42,152 nucleotides of DNA from a virus. The notes beneath the pieces were generated by a model. It saw nothing but the letters and a program-made list of their open reading frames with translations, was not told the DNA's origin and did no database searches. Positions 1-11,989 of the stretch are shown in pieces. A program made the position numbers and the translations under genes. The DNA lies in IMG/VR virus record IMGVR_UViG_3300005613_000139, positions 1 to 42,152 of that record. The stretch is one strand, 5' to 3'. Each line of letters opens with the position of its first letter. Within the stretch, counting starts at the first letter, position 1.

Positions 1-889
1 AGGCTCTGCTAAAAGAATTAATGATTTACAAAATAATGTATTAAAAAACAATCAAGAGAAAGAAAAGGATATTGAAAAGATTAAAGAAGATTATATAAAA
101 GAAAAGAGAGCTAACGAAGATAAGTTAAAAGAAGAACAAGAGAGACTTGCTGATAAAATGATAGCACAAACTCAAGCTTTAGAGGCTAAAGTGTTAAATG
201 ACCAGAATATAAAAAGAGAAAGTATTAATACATCTATAACTAGTTGAAGTTGGTTTAATAGAAGTGAGGCTGAGAAGATTAGACTTGCTAAACAAGCTTG
301 AATGGATATTAGAGATATTAATGCTATGGAGAATAAAATAAAGAATGATAGTATAATTACTCACTCGGCGGAAATAATGCCTAAGTGATATGTTCTTACA
401 AATGATGAAATGAGTAGTATTAAATGAAGTGTAAATTCATTAGTTAAATCTGGTTATTCTATGGAAGAAGCTGTTAGACTTTCGTCTGAAGAAACTCTTA
501 AAAATAATCCAGAATACATTAGAAATAATGATATAAGAAAACTTAAAGCTGAAGTTGACTTCAGAACATTAAATGCTAAGCTAGCTCCTAAATCAGGAGG
601 TAGTAAAAGAGATATCAATACAGTAGTTAAATGAAAGGATGGTATATACTATTGAATTGATAAGGATTGATTATCAGCATTTCCTATAGCTAAATTAGAT
701 GCAAACTGAAATGTTACGCCATTAGAGTTCTTTACTTCTTCTGAATCGACAGAAAGTTGAGATATAGATTTCAGTAAGCTTACATGAAAAGAACAGCCTG
801 AGGAATCTCCTTCGGCAACAACTATTAATGACATAGGTAGTTTTCAATATATTTGAGAAATTACATGACAAGGTAGTTTACATCATTAA
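1..889 (+). CDS. Coiled-coil virion protein, 5' end outside window
   Basis: Open from the window edge (first full codon at base 2) to TAA 887-889. The first ~75 residues are a Lys/Glu-rich heptad-like coiled coil (KEKDIEKIKEDYIKEKRA), followed by a Gly/Ser segment and a C-terminal region with short strands. Thirteen or more in-frame TGA codons require UGA=Gly. It is followed after 12 nt by the 1439-residue virion protein in the same frame and probably the same transcript. The frame matches that of the open gene at the right edge (41800-42152), so the two would be one protein if the sequence is circular. No family is recognised; a tail or fibre-associated role is inferred from position only. 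Confidence 0.7.
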
Positions 890-901
890 TAATAAAAAAT
901 A

Positions 902-3900
902 ATGTCATACTTTGATTTAAATAGTGAGGAGAGAAAGAAATATTTGGAATATTCCTCTACTGACTATAGCGAGCTATATAACCAAAAAGAAGAGTGAGAA
1001 CTCTTTGATATAGCGAAGACGCTTAGAAAAAATAACGATTTAAAAGAAACTTCTTTTAATAAAGATGACTGAGAGACTTATAGAGACTTTATATATACAA
1101 AGCCTAAGTCTTGAAGTATATCTGATATGATGATGTATGCTCCTCAAAATGTAAAAGAGGAGATGATTAATTCACAAATAAGAAATAGCACAACATGAGA
1201 AATATTATCTGATGCAGGTAGAAATATAAAAGAAGGGGCTTCTAAGGCTCTTTCTTGATTTGCCTGAACATTAGATAAGGTTGATGATATTTTAATTAAA
1301 AAATGAATAGGTTGATTAGCCGTTACTGCTTCAATAGTATATAGTAATGCTAAAGAGCTTAAAGACAGTTTTATAGAAGATAGAGACTTTGATTTCCTAA
1401 AAACAGAGAAAACTGTTATGGATACAAAGGAAGCTGTAGAATATGCTTTTTGAACTAAATTAGAATTTGGTGATTATTTAGACTTTAGAACTTCTGATGA
1501 GAAGAGAAAAGAAATTATACAAAATAAATCAGTAGCAGAACAGCAAGTATTTAAAGAACTTGATAACACTGCCTTAATGATTGATATATCATCTGGTATA
1601 TTAGCTTGAGTAGGTAGTAGTAAAGCATTAACTACATTAGCTAGAAAGTGAGGAGTTGTTGGTAAAACTGCTAAAGTGTTGGATAAAACAATTAACCCCT
1701 CTCTTTCTAATATGGCGAAAGCATGAGCTTTAGTAGCTTGAGCTGCTATACCATATTATTGAGTTACGGGTAAATGGATATTCGATTGAGACTCTGCTGC
1801 GACACAATGAGCTATGATAGTAATGTGAAGTTTATGACTTAAACTTGGTTGAGATGCTTTATGAAGTGTCTTATCAAATAGAGAATTTAGAAAATGAGTT
1901 CAAAACTTCTATGAGAATGGTAAGAATGTATTATGAGAGAAAATAGAAGACTTTGCTGCTAGTAGATGAGTTATAACACAATTTACAGATAATGCAGGTA
2001 AATCATATACATGAAAAGAAAGGAATGCTATATATAAAGATATGATAGAACTTGAGGCTTCTCAAAAATCTTTTGATGAATTATGAGATAAGTCATTTAA
2101 GTTTGACACTCCCGAATATACCTTTCAATGAGATATATTAAAGAGACTCAAAGATAAATGATTAGTTGTAGTTGAATGAATAGATAAAGGTAATGTCTCG
2201 CTTAGATTTACAGATGAAGCATGAGAGATTAGATTTGGGGCTAATAAATATAACCCTGATAAACCTATTAAAATACATTATCCACCTGACTTATGGAAAC
2301 AAGTTACATGAGAAGATGTATTAGCTAAACCTAAAACTGATATAGAGAAAGTTACATCAGATGGTGTCTCGGCGAGAGTTACTCCTGAAGAAACTATTAT
2401 AGATGAACTAGTAGCAAATAAGGTGGCAGGAATTAAGAAAGCTAAAGACTTAAATAAGCGTACACTTTCTGAGAGATATGAAGACATAATTAAAAGAGTT
2501 GTTAAAACTTGAACTAGAAGAATTGGTGAAGCTTTATGAGATAAGCCAGCTAAACTAACTACACTTAGAGGTGCAGATAGGAAAATCCAAAGAGAACTTG
2601 AGGGATATGAAATGAATGGTAAAACTGAGTTTATTAAAAACAAATTAGATAAGGTAATAGAAACATTAGATGAGAGAGAATATATGGAATTCTCAGAATA
2701 TCTATTTGCTAAAAGTAGATTTGAGAAATGAAAAATATTCAAAAACTCAACAGGGAAAGAATTACAAACAATTAGAGTTGACTCTAAATGAAACAAAGTT
2801 AAATACACAATGGAGGATATGGATAAACTTACTAAAGGACTTGATTGAAAATATTGAGATTTAGCTAAGAAACTATATAAACTAAATGATGATGTATTAG
2901 AGTTTGAAAAGAATATGTGAGTTAGAACAGTTGAAGAGATAGAAAACTTCAAGAATAAAAATCCTTTCTATATGCCTGATAAACTAGAAAGTGAAGAAAT
3001 AGAAAAGTTTGTTAAAAGAAAAGGTTTTAAACCAGAAGCCATTAAACTTGGTAAACCACTTAAATGAGGTACACTTGAATATGAATTCAATCATAATAGT
3101 GTAGACAATCTATATAAGCAGCTTTCTTATAGAATGTATATAGCTAATAGAACATGAAAGATTGGTGTAATGATGAAGTTTTGAGAGCCATTATGAACTG
3201 TTAAAGTTGTTGAGGAAACGGCGAAGAAAACAGCAGATGAGTGAATCGTAGAAACTTTCATTAACTGAGAAAAGAAGCTAGTGAAAATGCCTAAGATGTT
3301 TATAGAAGAGATTGATAGAGATGATATGCTTTCTTCTTCTATAGCTATGAGAACTATGTCGGCGGTAACTTCATTAGTTAAAGCACAGGCTACATGAGTG
3401 TTAGCCCCTTGATTTCAATTACTAGCTCCTACATATGAAGTGTTAAACACTGGTATGAAAGCATGGGCTAATTGAAACACATCAGATGTATTTAGATATT
3501 TTAGAAATATTTATACAGCTATGTGAGGAAAGAATGCTAATAGTTTTATTAATTCAAAAGAAGGTAAAGAAGCCGTAGAATGACTTATGGATTGGTATGG
3601 TGGTAATTGGTCACATATTAAATTATTGACTAATGAGCTAGTTTGAGACTCATATTGAGAACTTAAATGAATGACTAAATCTAGTAAGGTTTGGAGTAAG
3701 GCAAAAAACTGAATACACTTCTGACATAATATAGAAAAAAACACATCAAGAATGCCTATCTATTCTACTATGCTAGAGAAGTTCTTTAAAGAACAGAAAC
3801 TAGGTGTAAAGGATTGGCAAAAGATGCTAAAGGAAAGTTGATTTGATAAATGAGAAGCTGGTAGTATAGCTAAGCTTAGTAAGGCTTTAGATGATATTTG

Positions 3901-5221
3901 AGTTAGCCCTAGGCAAGCTTGAACAATAACTAAACAAGTGTTTAATTATACAGTTTGAACTAAATCATTAAGAGAACTATGAAGAATATTTCCATACTTA
4001 TCTACAACTATTGCGGCGAACACTTCTATCAAACAACTACTAGAAGATAGTCCTAGAAAAGCCCTATGACTTATCTGAGGTATGTGGATGATATGAGATA
4101 CTATAGCTTCATATAATAGTTGAACAACTTGAATGTTTGGACTACTAAAAGAAGACTTGGATAAACAAGATAAGTTTACTAACGCTCCTACATATCAAAC
4201 TCATACAGTTGGTTTTCTAACCTTCGGCGAGGAACTGGATGAATTATTACCAGTGGCTAAAAATACTAACTTCCTTAGATGGATGTTTCCTATGATAGCT
4301 GAAGCTAAAAAATCAGAAATAACATGAGAAGGAATAAATATGAGTGAGTCTATGTGAACACTTATTAAAGATGTTTCATACATGGTAGACTTAAATAATG
4401 AATTATTCCCTTGAGTTAATACTTCTTCTTTAGTTCCACATTGAATTAAACAAGTTATTGAGGTGGCAACTAATACAGACTTATTCTTTGGTTCTCCTAT
4501 AACTAAAGACTTCGAGAAATATCCATTACAAGATAAACAATGAGCTAGTAAGCTTGCAATTAAAACTGCAAATATAATAGCTAAAATGTCTTGATGAGAA
4601 ATGAATGAGGTTGGACTTATGGAATGAGGAGTGCAATTCTCTCCTAAAGCTGTAGATAGAATGTTTAAAATTGGTGACCCTCAAAATAAGATAACTTCAC
4701 TTATTAGTGACGCTATATCAAGAATTGAAACATGAAAAGCTGATGAAGCTACAAGTAGAAATATGTATAACTTATTTAATAGAGTTTATAAATCTTCTTG
4801 AACAGCAACCTCTAGTATATATGATAAGAGAAATGAAAATAAAGAATATAACACTATAGTTAATACAACTATTAGAGATGCTGTGCAGAAAGCTAAAACA
4901 GTAGAAGAACTTGAGAAAATATATAAACAGCAAATAGATAGGTTCTCATCTCTAAGTAAAGATGAACAAGATAAAAAGAAAAAACTTATTAAACAAGAAA
5001 CTAAACTTAAAATTATAGAAATAAACTATGATAAAGAATTAGCTACTATGACCAGACTTCTTTCTTGAGAGAAGATGGCAGAATTTCTTTTTACTAAACA
5101 TTGAATTTGAGATAATCTTGCTAATAGAGTACAAGACTTATATAATGCTAGAAATGATTGATTAATTTCAAAACAGAAAGTGGCGAATTTCAATAAGAGG
5201 TTAAATGAACTTCTTAAATAA
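902..5221 (+). CDS. Very large virion protein (1439 aa), LPD38-like C-terminal region
   Basis: One uninterrupted frame of 1439 codons under UGA=Gly, with about 80 in-frame TGA. Hydrophobic Gly-rich stretches lie around residues 240-330. The segment near residue 1020-1090 (IFPYLSTTIAANTS, then SPRKALGLIGG and a hydrophobic stretch) resembles the LPD38 domain of large phage polyvalent proteins, which in podophages are internal or injected virion proteins. The C-terminus (about 1320-1440) is Lys/Glu-rich and helical. Start: ATG after an A/T leader (TAATAATAAAAAATA) with no Shine-Dalgarno, as for most genes here. It is the last gene of the rightward arm. The family assignment is by eye; internal virion or ejection protein is an inference. 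Confidence 0.85.
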
Positions 5222-5230
5222 TAGTTAAAT

Positions 5231-5268
5231 AAAAAAGACCCGAGCGTAATGCTTAGGTCTTTTTTTTT
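5231..5268. terminator. Bidirectional rho-independent terminator
   Basis: Stem AAAAAAGACC/GGTCTTTTTT with an inner GAGC/GCTT extension, so both strands end in a U-tract. It lies exactly between the convergent stop codons at 5221 and 5276, so it ends both arms. Confidence 0.9.
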
Positions 5269-5273
5269 ATGTC

Positions 5274-8200
5274 TTATCCCGAACAACTTTCACAGTTATC
5301 TAATTCTAATGATTGACTTCTAACATAATATATTGTTTTAAGTCATTGTTTCCATGCCTTCATATAATATTTATATAAGTCGGCGGGAGAAGTCTTTTGG
5401 GGATTAATCATCCATTCAAAACTAACTGATTGGTCAATCCATTTCTGTATTGCACTAACTACATCTATAACTCCTCATAGTTCCATATTAACATATTCTG
5501 GATAGAACCAGAAGGTTTCAGGAGAGAGGTTAGGTGCTACAGTAACAGTTGGTGTTATAGCATTAGTCTCTACAAAGTATTTCTTATATATAGGTACAAC
5601 TCAAGCTGACGTTCATACAACAAGCCCTGTGGATGTGTTTGGTGCTGGAGCTGAGTGATAACCGAAACGTGTTCAATATTTCATCATATCCTGTGCAAGC
5701 TCTAAATTAAATGTCTTTGCTACTGGCTGTCAATAAGCGATAGCGTTTGACCATTCACTTCATTCAAACTCTGGATAGGCTCAGCGTTCCTTCGCTAAGT
5801 CAACACTAGCTCTTAATGTTTCATAAGCCAGGTTTTTATATACCTCATCTATAGCTTCTACACTCTCAGGAGTTCAATACATAAGTTTATTCTCGGCGAA
5901 GTATTGCGCCACTCACAAAGTTCATAATCATACAGCTCTATATTTCTTAGCTGTTATTTCAGCTTCCTTTATAGGATAAGCATTCAAATCAATAACATTA
6001 TCAAGACAACGCATAGCAATAGGAACAACCCTTGCGAAGTCTTCTCTAGTATGAACTTTTGCAATATTAATACTAGCAAGATTACATATAACAGTATCAC
6101 CAGACTGATACTTAATACTAATAATTCAATCATCATCTTCTTCAGTTATAAAAGTATTTTCACTTTGATTCTGAGCAATTTCCGTACAATTCCCAGTTAG
6201 TATACCATTAAACATCCCCATATTTCTTTTAGGTTCTGTAAAACAATATGTGTCATGTAATCATTCAACTTCACTAATTCAAGTTATCTTTACAAATTGA
6301 TTAGCTTCTCTTTGAGGCTCTTTTCATTCCCATTTAAGTCTGAATGTTTTAAATCATAATTTACCTAGTTGATTTAATCAATTAGCTGTTATTAATAATC
6401 TATATACAGCTTTGCATTCATATAACATATTTTCTCCACTACCATCATTCTTAGGCATAGGTTGCATTCAAGCGTCTTTCATCTTAGTAATTTTAGCATT
6501 AACTCATAATGTTTGCAACATTAATTGAATTTCTTTTAGGAAATCTAAGTTTGTATTTGCTAATTGTAAAGATTCTGTTCAATTATTATTAGTAATAGTT
6601 CCATCTGCATCTGCAAATCAAGCTAACCAATCTAGTCGATGTTGCATTATATTTAATGCGCTAGGCACTGTATATTTAGGCTGTAGTCCATATCATTCAG
6701 CAACTAATCTATCCTGCTCTTTATTTTCTTTAAAATCAAATAAGAACATATGTTCTAGTTTTTTCTTTTCTCAATATAAATAAATCCTTTGCTTATTATT
6801 CTTAATCTCACAACCATCTCATGAATAGAATCAATTTTCATATCCTCTCATAAATGGTTCAGTTCAATGAATTATAGGTAATTCAAATTTCTGTAGTTTA
6901 TCTCATAACTTCAACTCTCAAGCTCTTATTTCTTCTCATTTATCGTTGTAAAATTTATGATAGGGAGTACATTCTATGGATTGTCAAAATGATGTATCAA
7001 TTTTAATAAGTTCTTGGTCTGTATTAGTTTTAATAACATCAACATCACTCCATTCTTCTCAATTCCATATAGTTTGTTTTGTTCCTTCTAAATCTTTTAT
7101 GTCAAAATATCAACCATTTGTCATTATTTTTGTATCTCATTTAACACATAAGTTAGAACAATAGATAGCTCCTGCGTGTTTATTCGGATTTAAAGCATTA
7201 GCTGTGTCTCTAAAGAAAGCATAAGGCATTCAGGTTTCAACTACACTCTTTAAATAGGTTTTAAATAGGTTTTTAGCTGGTTCAGTGTGCCTTATTTTCA
7301 ATCAAGGCATTTGTTCTAGTTCTTCATAGAACTTATCAAACTCTTCTCAGAAATGGTCTTGTAGTCTCCTACCTGTAACTTCCTCAACTTCTTTAGGACA
7401 GAACATTGTCCATTGTTCACCTTCTTCCATTCTTTTAAAGAATAGGTCTGGGAAACTAACAGCAGGGAATATATCAAAACTCTTACTTCTTATATCTCAT
7501 GTTTCTGTTTGTAAATCTAGAAAGGAGTATATATCGGCGTGGAATATATCAAGTGTTACACTGATTGCTCAAGCTCTTTTTCCCATTTGATTAACAGCTA
7601 TACCAGTGTCATTAATAACTTTTATCCACGGAGTTGTTCATCAACTTAATCAATAAACTCATTTAATCATACTACCCTTAGCCCTAACATTTCACATATA
7701 TACTCACAGTCCTCATCAGTTCTTTGATATTTGAGCCATATTCTCTATATTGTGGTAGATGCTTCTTAAATCATCAGCAGGAGATAGAATAAAACAACTA
7801 CTAAGTTGGCTATTAGGTGTACGTGCATTTAATAGAGTTGGAGTCGGTAGACTTATTTCCGCCGAAGCTGTCATATCATATAGGTTCTTAACAAACTCAA
7901 GTCTATTTTCATCTGCTTCAGGTATTCATAGAAACATAGCATTTACCATATACATATGTTGTGGCATTTCTCTATATTCTCAATTCCTTTCTATTAGATA
8001 ACGTTTCTCATACATATTCACTGTACCATGAGTGTAATCTAAATCATAACTTTCATTTATATATTGTCATAGTTCTTTTATTTCTTCATCGGAATATGTT
8101 TCTAATATTTTCTTATTATATAATTCCTTCTCTGTATAATCGTGTACTAGTTGTACTAAATAGTCTGAGTTATAACATTCATACGAAGGAAAGCCTGTTG

Positions 8201-8477
8201 CTCTACTCCATTTCTTATATAGGTTTTTAATCATAAATCTACCAGCAATATTTTGCCATTTAGTATTCTCTGGCGAGATAAGGTCAATAGCTGATTTAAT
8301 TATCATCTTAGTTATATCTTCTGTGCTTATTCCATCCACTAAGTAGTTATGTAAATTCTCTTCTAATTTTGAATAAGGGCAAGCTGTATTTAATCAATAG
8401 CTTACCCTCTTGTAAAAGGTTTCAATCTTTGCCCAATCAAACTCTTTTTTGTTTCAATCTTTTTTTGTTACTTGCAT
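5274..8477 (-). CDS. nrdA: Ribonucleotide reductase large subunit with intein
   Basis: 1067 codons, of which residues 444-763 are an intein; the spliced protein is 747 aa, normal for class I NrdA. It begins with an ATP-cone ([16 protein letters not shown]). SSCFI carries the first redox Cys, NQMGKRAGA is in the barrel, SNL/CTEI carries the thiyl-radical Cys with flanking N and E, and VICNLASIN the second redox Cys. The C-terminus has the YYVR tyrosine dyad and a CESC tail that is re-reduced by thioredoxin-type donors. These are all family-level assignments from visible motifs. No NrdB is seen in the window, so a host small subunit or one outside the window would be needed. The ATG was chosen for its A/T leader (AAATAAAATA); an in-frame ATG at 8570 would add 31 residues including CSCGMSGVC. 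Confidence 0.95.
6189..7148 (-). other. Intein with LAGLIDADG endonuclease inside nrdA
   Basis: 320 codons. The N-terminal splice block starts CVKGDTKI (Cys1), and block B is IECTPYHKF. The endonuclease blocks are FYSGDGC and LAGFADADG. The C-terminal block is [14 protein letters not shown]...FNGILTGN with terminal Asn followed by Cys+1. The +1 residue is the catalytic thiyl-radical Cys of the reductase (SNL|CTEI). The penultimate residue is Gly rather than the usual His. Gly codons inside the intein, including one in LAGFADADG, are TGA, so the intein is adapted to this code. Splicing should be required for reductase activity. Confidence 0.95.
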
Positions 8478-8611
8478 TATTTTATTTGTGTTATTACATA
8501 CGCCCGACATTCCGCACGAGCAAATAAGTTTAGGTTTAGTTGCACATTGGCGAGGAATAGATATATCCATCGTAGTAGTACATATATGTCTATGTATAGG
8601 AGATGGATTAT

Positions 8612-8914
8612 TTATTTTCTTAATCATTGTAGCCAGTCTATCATTCTAGTAGTAAATTTTAATCTACTATTAGATAATTTAATATAATTATTAATATCTT
8701 CATCAATTCTTTTAGCTTTTAATTCAAGATAGTAATTAATAGATATTATTTCTGAACTAGTATAATTTTTCTTATTATCTAATGTATAAAAAACCATTTC
8801 AATTCATGCTTTATTCTGAATTGTTATTCATTCTATTTTATATCTCTTTGCAGTATATGCTGGTCGTCATTCTTGTAAAAATACTTGCTCTCATATTTGA
8901 TATTTAGTTTCCAT
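8612..8914 (-). CDS. Hypothetical protein, 100 aa
   Basis: ATG to TAA with five TGA read as Gly. Charged, mixed alpha/beta; N-terminal METKYQIGEQVFLQEGRP, C-terminal helix ending DWLQGLRK. The start follows AAAATAAATAAT. It lies one base after the stop of the upstream gene and 134 nt before nrdA. No family recognised. Confidence 0.75.
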
Positions 8915-8915
8915 A

Positions 8916-9215
8916 TTATTTATTTTCATTAGTTATAAACTTAGGAGCAAATCATAACCATAGAGAATTAAATTTCTGTTCTCTAATTTTCTTATTATAT
9001 ATTCTCTTTGTATTCTCTAAGAAATGTTTTCTCACTTCCTTTTGTTCTTCTTCTTCATCTCCTTCCACTCATTCCTCTATCCAACTAGTAATATGTTTTT
9101 GAACTTCTGCTACATTCTTTTCATCTTCATGATTAAAAAATAGTAGTGTGTCTGTATATCTGTCTAACAATATATTTATAAATATTGTTAATAGTTTAGT
9201 GTCTTTATTTTGCAT
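8916..9215 (-). CDS. Hypothetical acidic/basic helical protein, 99 aa
   Basis: Frame with two TGA, mostly predicted helix, with an acidic run (EGVEGDEEEEQKE) followed by a basic helix (KRIYNKKIREQK). It is translationally packed against the next gene (1-nt gap). No family recognised. Confidence 0.75.
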
Positions 9216-9226
9216 TTATTATGTTA

Positions 9227-9292
9227 TTATTTAGTAAAACCTCTCAAAAACGTCCCTTCTAAGAAGTGGTAATAGTTTTTAGGACTGTACAT
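9227..9292 (-). CDS. Possible 21-aa peptide
   Basis: ATG to TAA, MYSPKNYYHFLEGTF..., ending 11 nt before the next start, in the only sizeable gap between neighbours here. Short and without recognisable homology; it could equally be a leader or chance. Confidence 0.25.
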   Translation of the reverse strand: MYSPKNYYHFLEGTFLRGFTK

Positions 9293-9346
9293 ACCTGAGA
9301 GCTACTAACGTCTGTTATAGCTCATTTAAATGGGTGTTATGAACAT

Positions 9347-10213
9347 CTATGCCCTTTTCCATATAAATCAATATGATTGTTTATATTTTCAATCACAAGC
9401 ATTATATATATTACTATTATTATATCATAATACTCTTTCAACTTCCATAACTCATCATTCCCACTCTTTTATTAATTCTCATTTTAATGAATATTGATAA
9501 ACTGTTTTTCATCATATAATATGTCTTCATTTTTTCACCTTATCATCTATATTATCTTGAGCTGTTCAAATAAATAAATTAGTAGCTACATTATTATAAG
9601 GATTATCATCTATATGACATACGTGCATTCATTCTATATCTCATATAAATGCTTCTGCGACAAGTCTATGTATATATTCTTTTTTAGATTTTCAAATTGT
9701 TATTTTATAATATCAATTTCAATTATCTACTCATGTTAATATTTTTCAATTTCGTCCTTTAATTCTTCATTTACTACTAACTATATATCATTTATATAAT
9801 CCAGATTCACGCCACACTTCTTCTCATTTTTTAATAGCTCTTCTCTGTTTATTTTCTTGTTGAGTTTTTATATAATGACATTGATGACATAATGCTTCAA
9901 ATCAGTCAGCTCATACAAAACATCTCTCTATCCAATTATCATATGTAGTAAATCCAGTTACTGGTACAACCTCTCTTATATGGTCTGCTTGTATATTCTT
10001 TCTCTTTTTTTTCTTTCAAGCTTCAGGAGGAAGTGTTAATGGTCAAACAGTTCAGCATTGCTCACATTTATATTTACCTCTCCCCACTCTTGCTCTAGCT
10101 ATAGCTTCTTGTTTGGGTTTCCGCCAGCGTGAAGCTTGTCTAAGTGCTGATATAATACGGCTCTTAAACTCAGCGGGGGATAGGTTAGTATCAAAAGGTT
10201 TTGTTTTAGTCAT
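9347..10213 (-). CDS. Double HNH homing endonuclease (HNH + NUMOD4/HNH_3/NUMOD1)
   Basis: 288 aa. The N-terminal ~110 residues are a phage-type HNH nuclease: KYKCEQCG...ADHIREVVPVTGF...EALCHQCH, with two CxxC zinc pairs. A second nuclease follows: NUMOD4-like (EEVWRESGLYKGYIVSSKGRI), HNH_3 (IHRLVAEAFIG...MHVCHIDDNPYNN) and a C-terminal NUMOD1 DNA-binding module (VYQYSLKGELIKEWEG...YGFIWKRA). The frame is continuous only with UGA=Gly. The ATG was chosen because it overlaps the upstream stop (ATGACTAA); ATG 10231 is an alternative. The two nuclease types look fused, possibly from an insertion of one gene into another. Confidence 0.85.
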
Positions 10214-10481
10214 TAAATCATTTTTTATCATTACCAAATATTTGTCTAGTGTGTATCATCCTATCTAAATTGTCTCTTTCTCTAGTATTAGTTATTATTC
10301 ATTTAACTAATTTATCTGTTGTCATACTTTCAATTTCATCTAATATAGAGAGTAGGTAGTCTCTTTGCATATTCGCAAATTTAAGCTCCTTTACCGATGT
10401 AGTAAATAATGAATTATAATGGTCTTCCATTTCTTTATAATATATATACCACCTTTTGTAGTATTGTTTATTCTTTTTCAA
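10206..10481 (-). CDS. Hypothetical helical protein, 91 aa
   Basis: Helical, rich in Lys/Tyr at the N-terminus (KKNKQYYKRWYIYYKE), then LLSILDEIESMTTDKLVK and a C-terminal basic tail reached through a TGA=Gly. It starts at TTG overlapping the end of the upstream gene by 14 nt; ATG 10430 would give 74 aa. Function unknown. Confidence 0.6.
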
Positions 10482-10749
10482 TTCTAATTTTATTAAGAGG
10501 TAATATTTTATTATGTATTTTTAATGTGTTGTCTTTCTTATATCTACTCCTCACTTCCACTTCAACAGTGTTGTCGCCGAAGTCTTTAGTTATAACTCAT
10601 TCATATAGTCTGAAATTATCATGCTTAGGAGCTATATAATATATATGTTCACCCACTATTGTTTTCTCTTTTTTAGGTTTCTTTTTGAGTTTGTTTAGTT
10701 TTCTTCTCTCTTTATCTGAAACCAACACACCATCTATTTCAACTGCCAT
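10468..10749 (-). CDS. Hypothetical protein, 93 aa
   Basis: MAVEIDGVLVSDKERRKL, then a Lys-rich linker and a beta-rich C-terminal half (HIYYIAPKHDNFRLYEGVITKDFGD). One TGA. It carries one TCGSCGA word. Overlaps the next gene. No family recognised. Confidence 0.75.
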
Positions 10750-10754
10750 ATATA

Positions 10755-10928
10755 TTAAGTTATATTCTTAAGTGCTTCCTGACTTTGTAAGTCATTAGGG
10801 AGTTTTTTTATATGTTTCTTAAGTTTTCTTATCTTATTAGTAAGTCTTCTATTAGTTGCAACATATATTTTTCTTCTTGTTATTTCTGCGGCAGATTTCT
10901 TTCCACCACGTTTTCCTGAATTTGCCAT
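10755..10928 (-). CDS. Small basic protein, 57 aa
   Basis: MANSGKRGGKKSAAEITRR..., about one third Lys/Arg, helical, a likely nucleic-acid binder. Ends 5 nt before the next ATG. No TGA codon. Function unknown. Confidence 0.7.
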   Translation of the reverse strand: MANSGKRGGKKSAAEITRRKIYVATNRRLTNKIRKLKKHIKKLPNDLQSQEALKNIT

Positions 10929-10935
10929 AATGTTT

Positions 10936-11127
10936 TTAATTAGCGTTATAAACTTCTTTTAAATTGTACACAGTTCCTTTTACAACCTGTGCGAAATACA
11001 TAGCCTTTAGCCAGTTTTCTTGTCTATCATCTAATGTAAATTCTTCTTTCATATCTCCTCAATCTTTGTCTTTAAACATCACTCTATATCATTTCCCTTT
11101 CTTAAACAGTTTCCGTTTCTTTTTCAT
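10936..11127 (-). CDS. Hypothetical protein, 63 aa
   Basis: MKKKRKLFKKGKGYRVMF followed by an acidic middle and a helix (ENWLKAMYFAQVVKGTVYNLKE). Four TGA read as Gly. Overlaps the 3' end of the RecB-like nuclease gene by 26 nt. No family recognised. Confidence 0.7.
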
Positions 11128-11989
11128 TTGCTTTTTTATAGTTAGCAATTAAATGTTTCTGTAGTCTTACAGCTTCGCCAATTTTCTCTTCAGGTGTCTT
11201 ACCTTCCATATCAGTTTCTTCTATTATAACAGAAGCTTTACTATAAGCCTCTCATGGAATTACTGTCTGTACTTCTATCTGCATAGTGTCATAGTTAATA
11301 AATAAAGTGAACTCTGGCGGTAGTTTTACATCCTTCGCCGCATATGATGTTAGTAGCTCTTCTATTTCCTTGTCTGGTGTAATAGGAAATTCAATCAGCT
11401 TCATTCAATGTTCATGTAAATAAAGTAGTTCTATTCTATCAACTTTTATGCCTTCAGTTTCATATAATGCCTTAGCATATAAACTCATCTGTAATTGCAC
11501 TTTCTTTTTTTTCTTTGTTGCTATAGCTGGTATAGTTTCCTTAGGTTTCAGTTGTGGAAATCTCTTCTTACATATACCATATGTTTTGTAATCAGCTAAC
11601 ACCCACTTTCATTCCTTATCTTGATATAATAAATCACAACTTCATTGATAGCGATTCTTCGAATCACAAACATATTTCTCTGTATATATTTCTCTCGGCG
11701 AGAGGGTGTCTAACCATTCAGCTCATGCATCATATTCTAAAAATACACCTTCTTTATGTAATATTCATATATCTGTGCGTCAATATAGTATATATTCCTC
11801 AAGAGCATTATGTACAAGTGTTCACATATCCTGTGCATACTTCAGATATAACTCCTCGCGGATGTTGTTCTTATATAACCAATCTTTATATCTCTTTTCA
11901 TCTTCAGTTCATTTAAAAGGAAATTTATATGAGACAATGTTACTTACTCTTTCGATTCCTTCTTTGTAATTTTCTGGAAGATTTGTCAT
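11102..11989 (-). CDS. RecB/Cas4-like PD-(D/E)XK exonuclease
   Basis: 295 aa. The motifs of the RecB nuclease family occur in order: GTLVHNALEEY (His motif, about residue 58), GSCDLLYQDKEGKWVLADYKT (motif II Asp and DxK) and QLQMSLYAKAL (QxxxY motif IV). Such phage enzymes act in replication-linked recombination or end processing. It sits among replication genes. The C-terminal ~50 residues are charged and helical. The upstream zinc-ribbon gene overlaps its first 50 nt. Confidence 0.85.

Noticed and set aside
2278-2952. Long standard-code frame on the minus strand
   Set aside because: It is antisense to the continuous 1439-codon gene that reads cleanly under UGA=Gly, and its Ser/Phe/Leu-rich product is typical of antisense reading.
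8478-8570. Extended N-terminus for nrdA from ATG 8570
   Set aside because: In frame, but the extra 31 residues match nothing in the family and ATG 8477 has the leader seen at other genes; noted in the gene entry.
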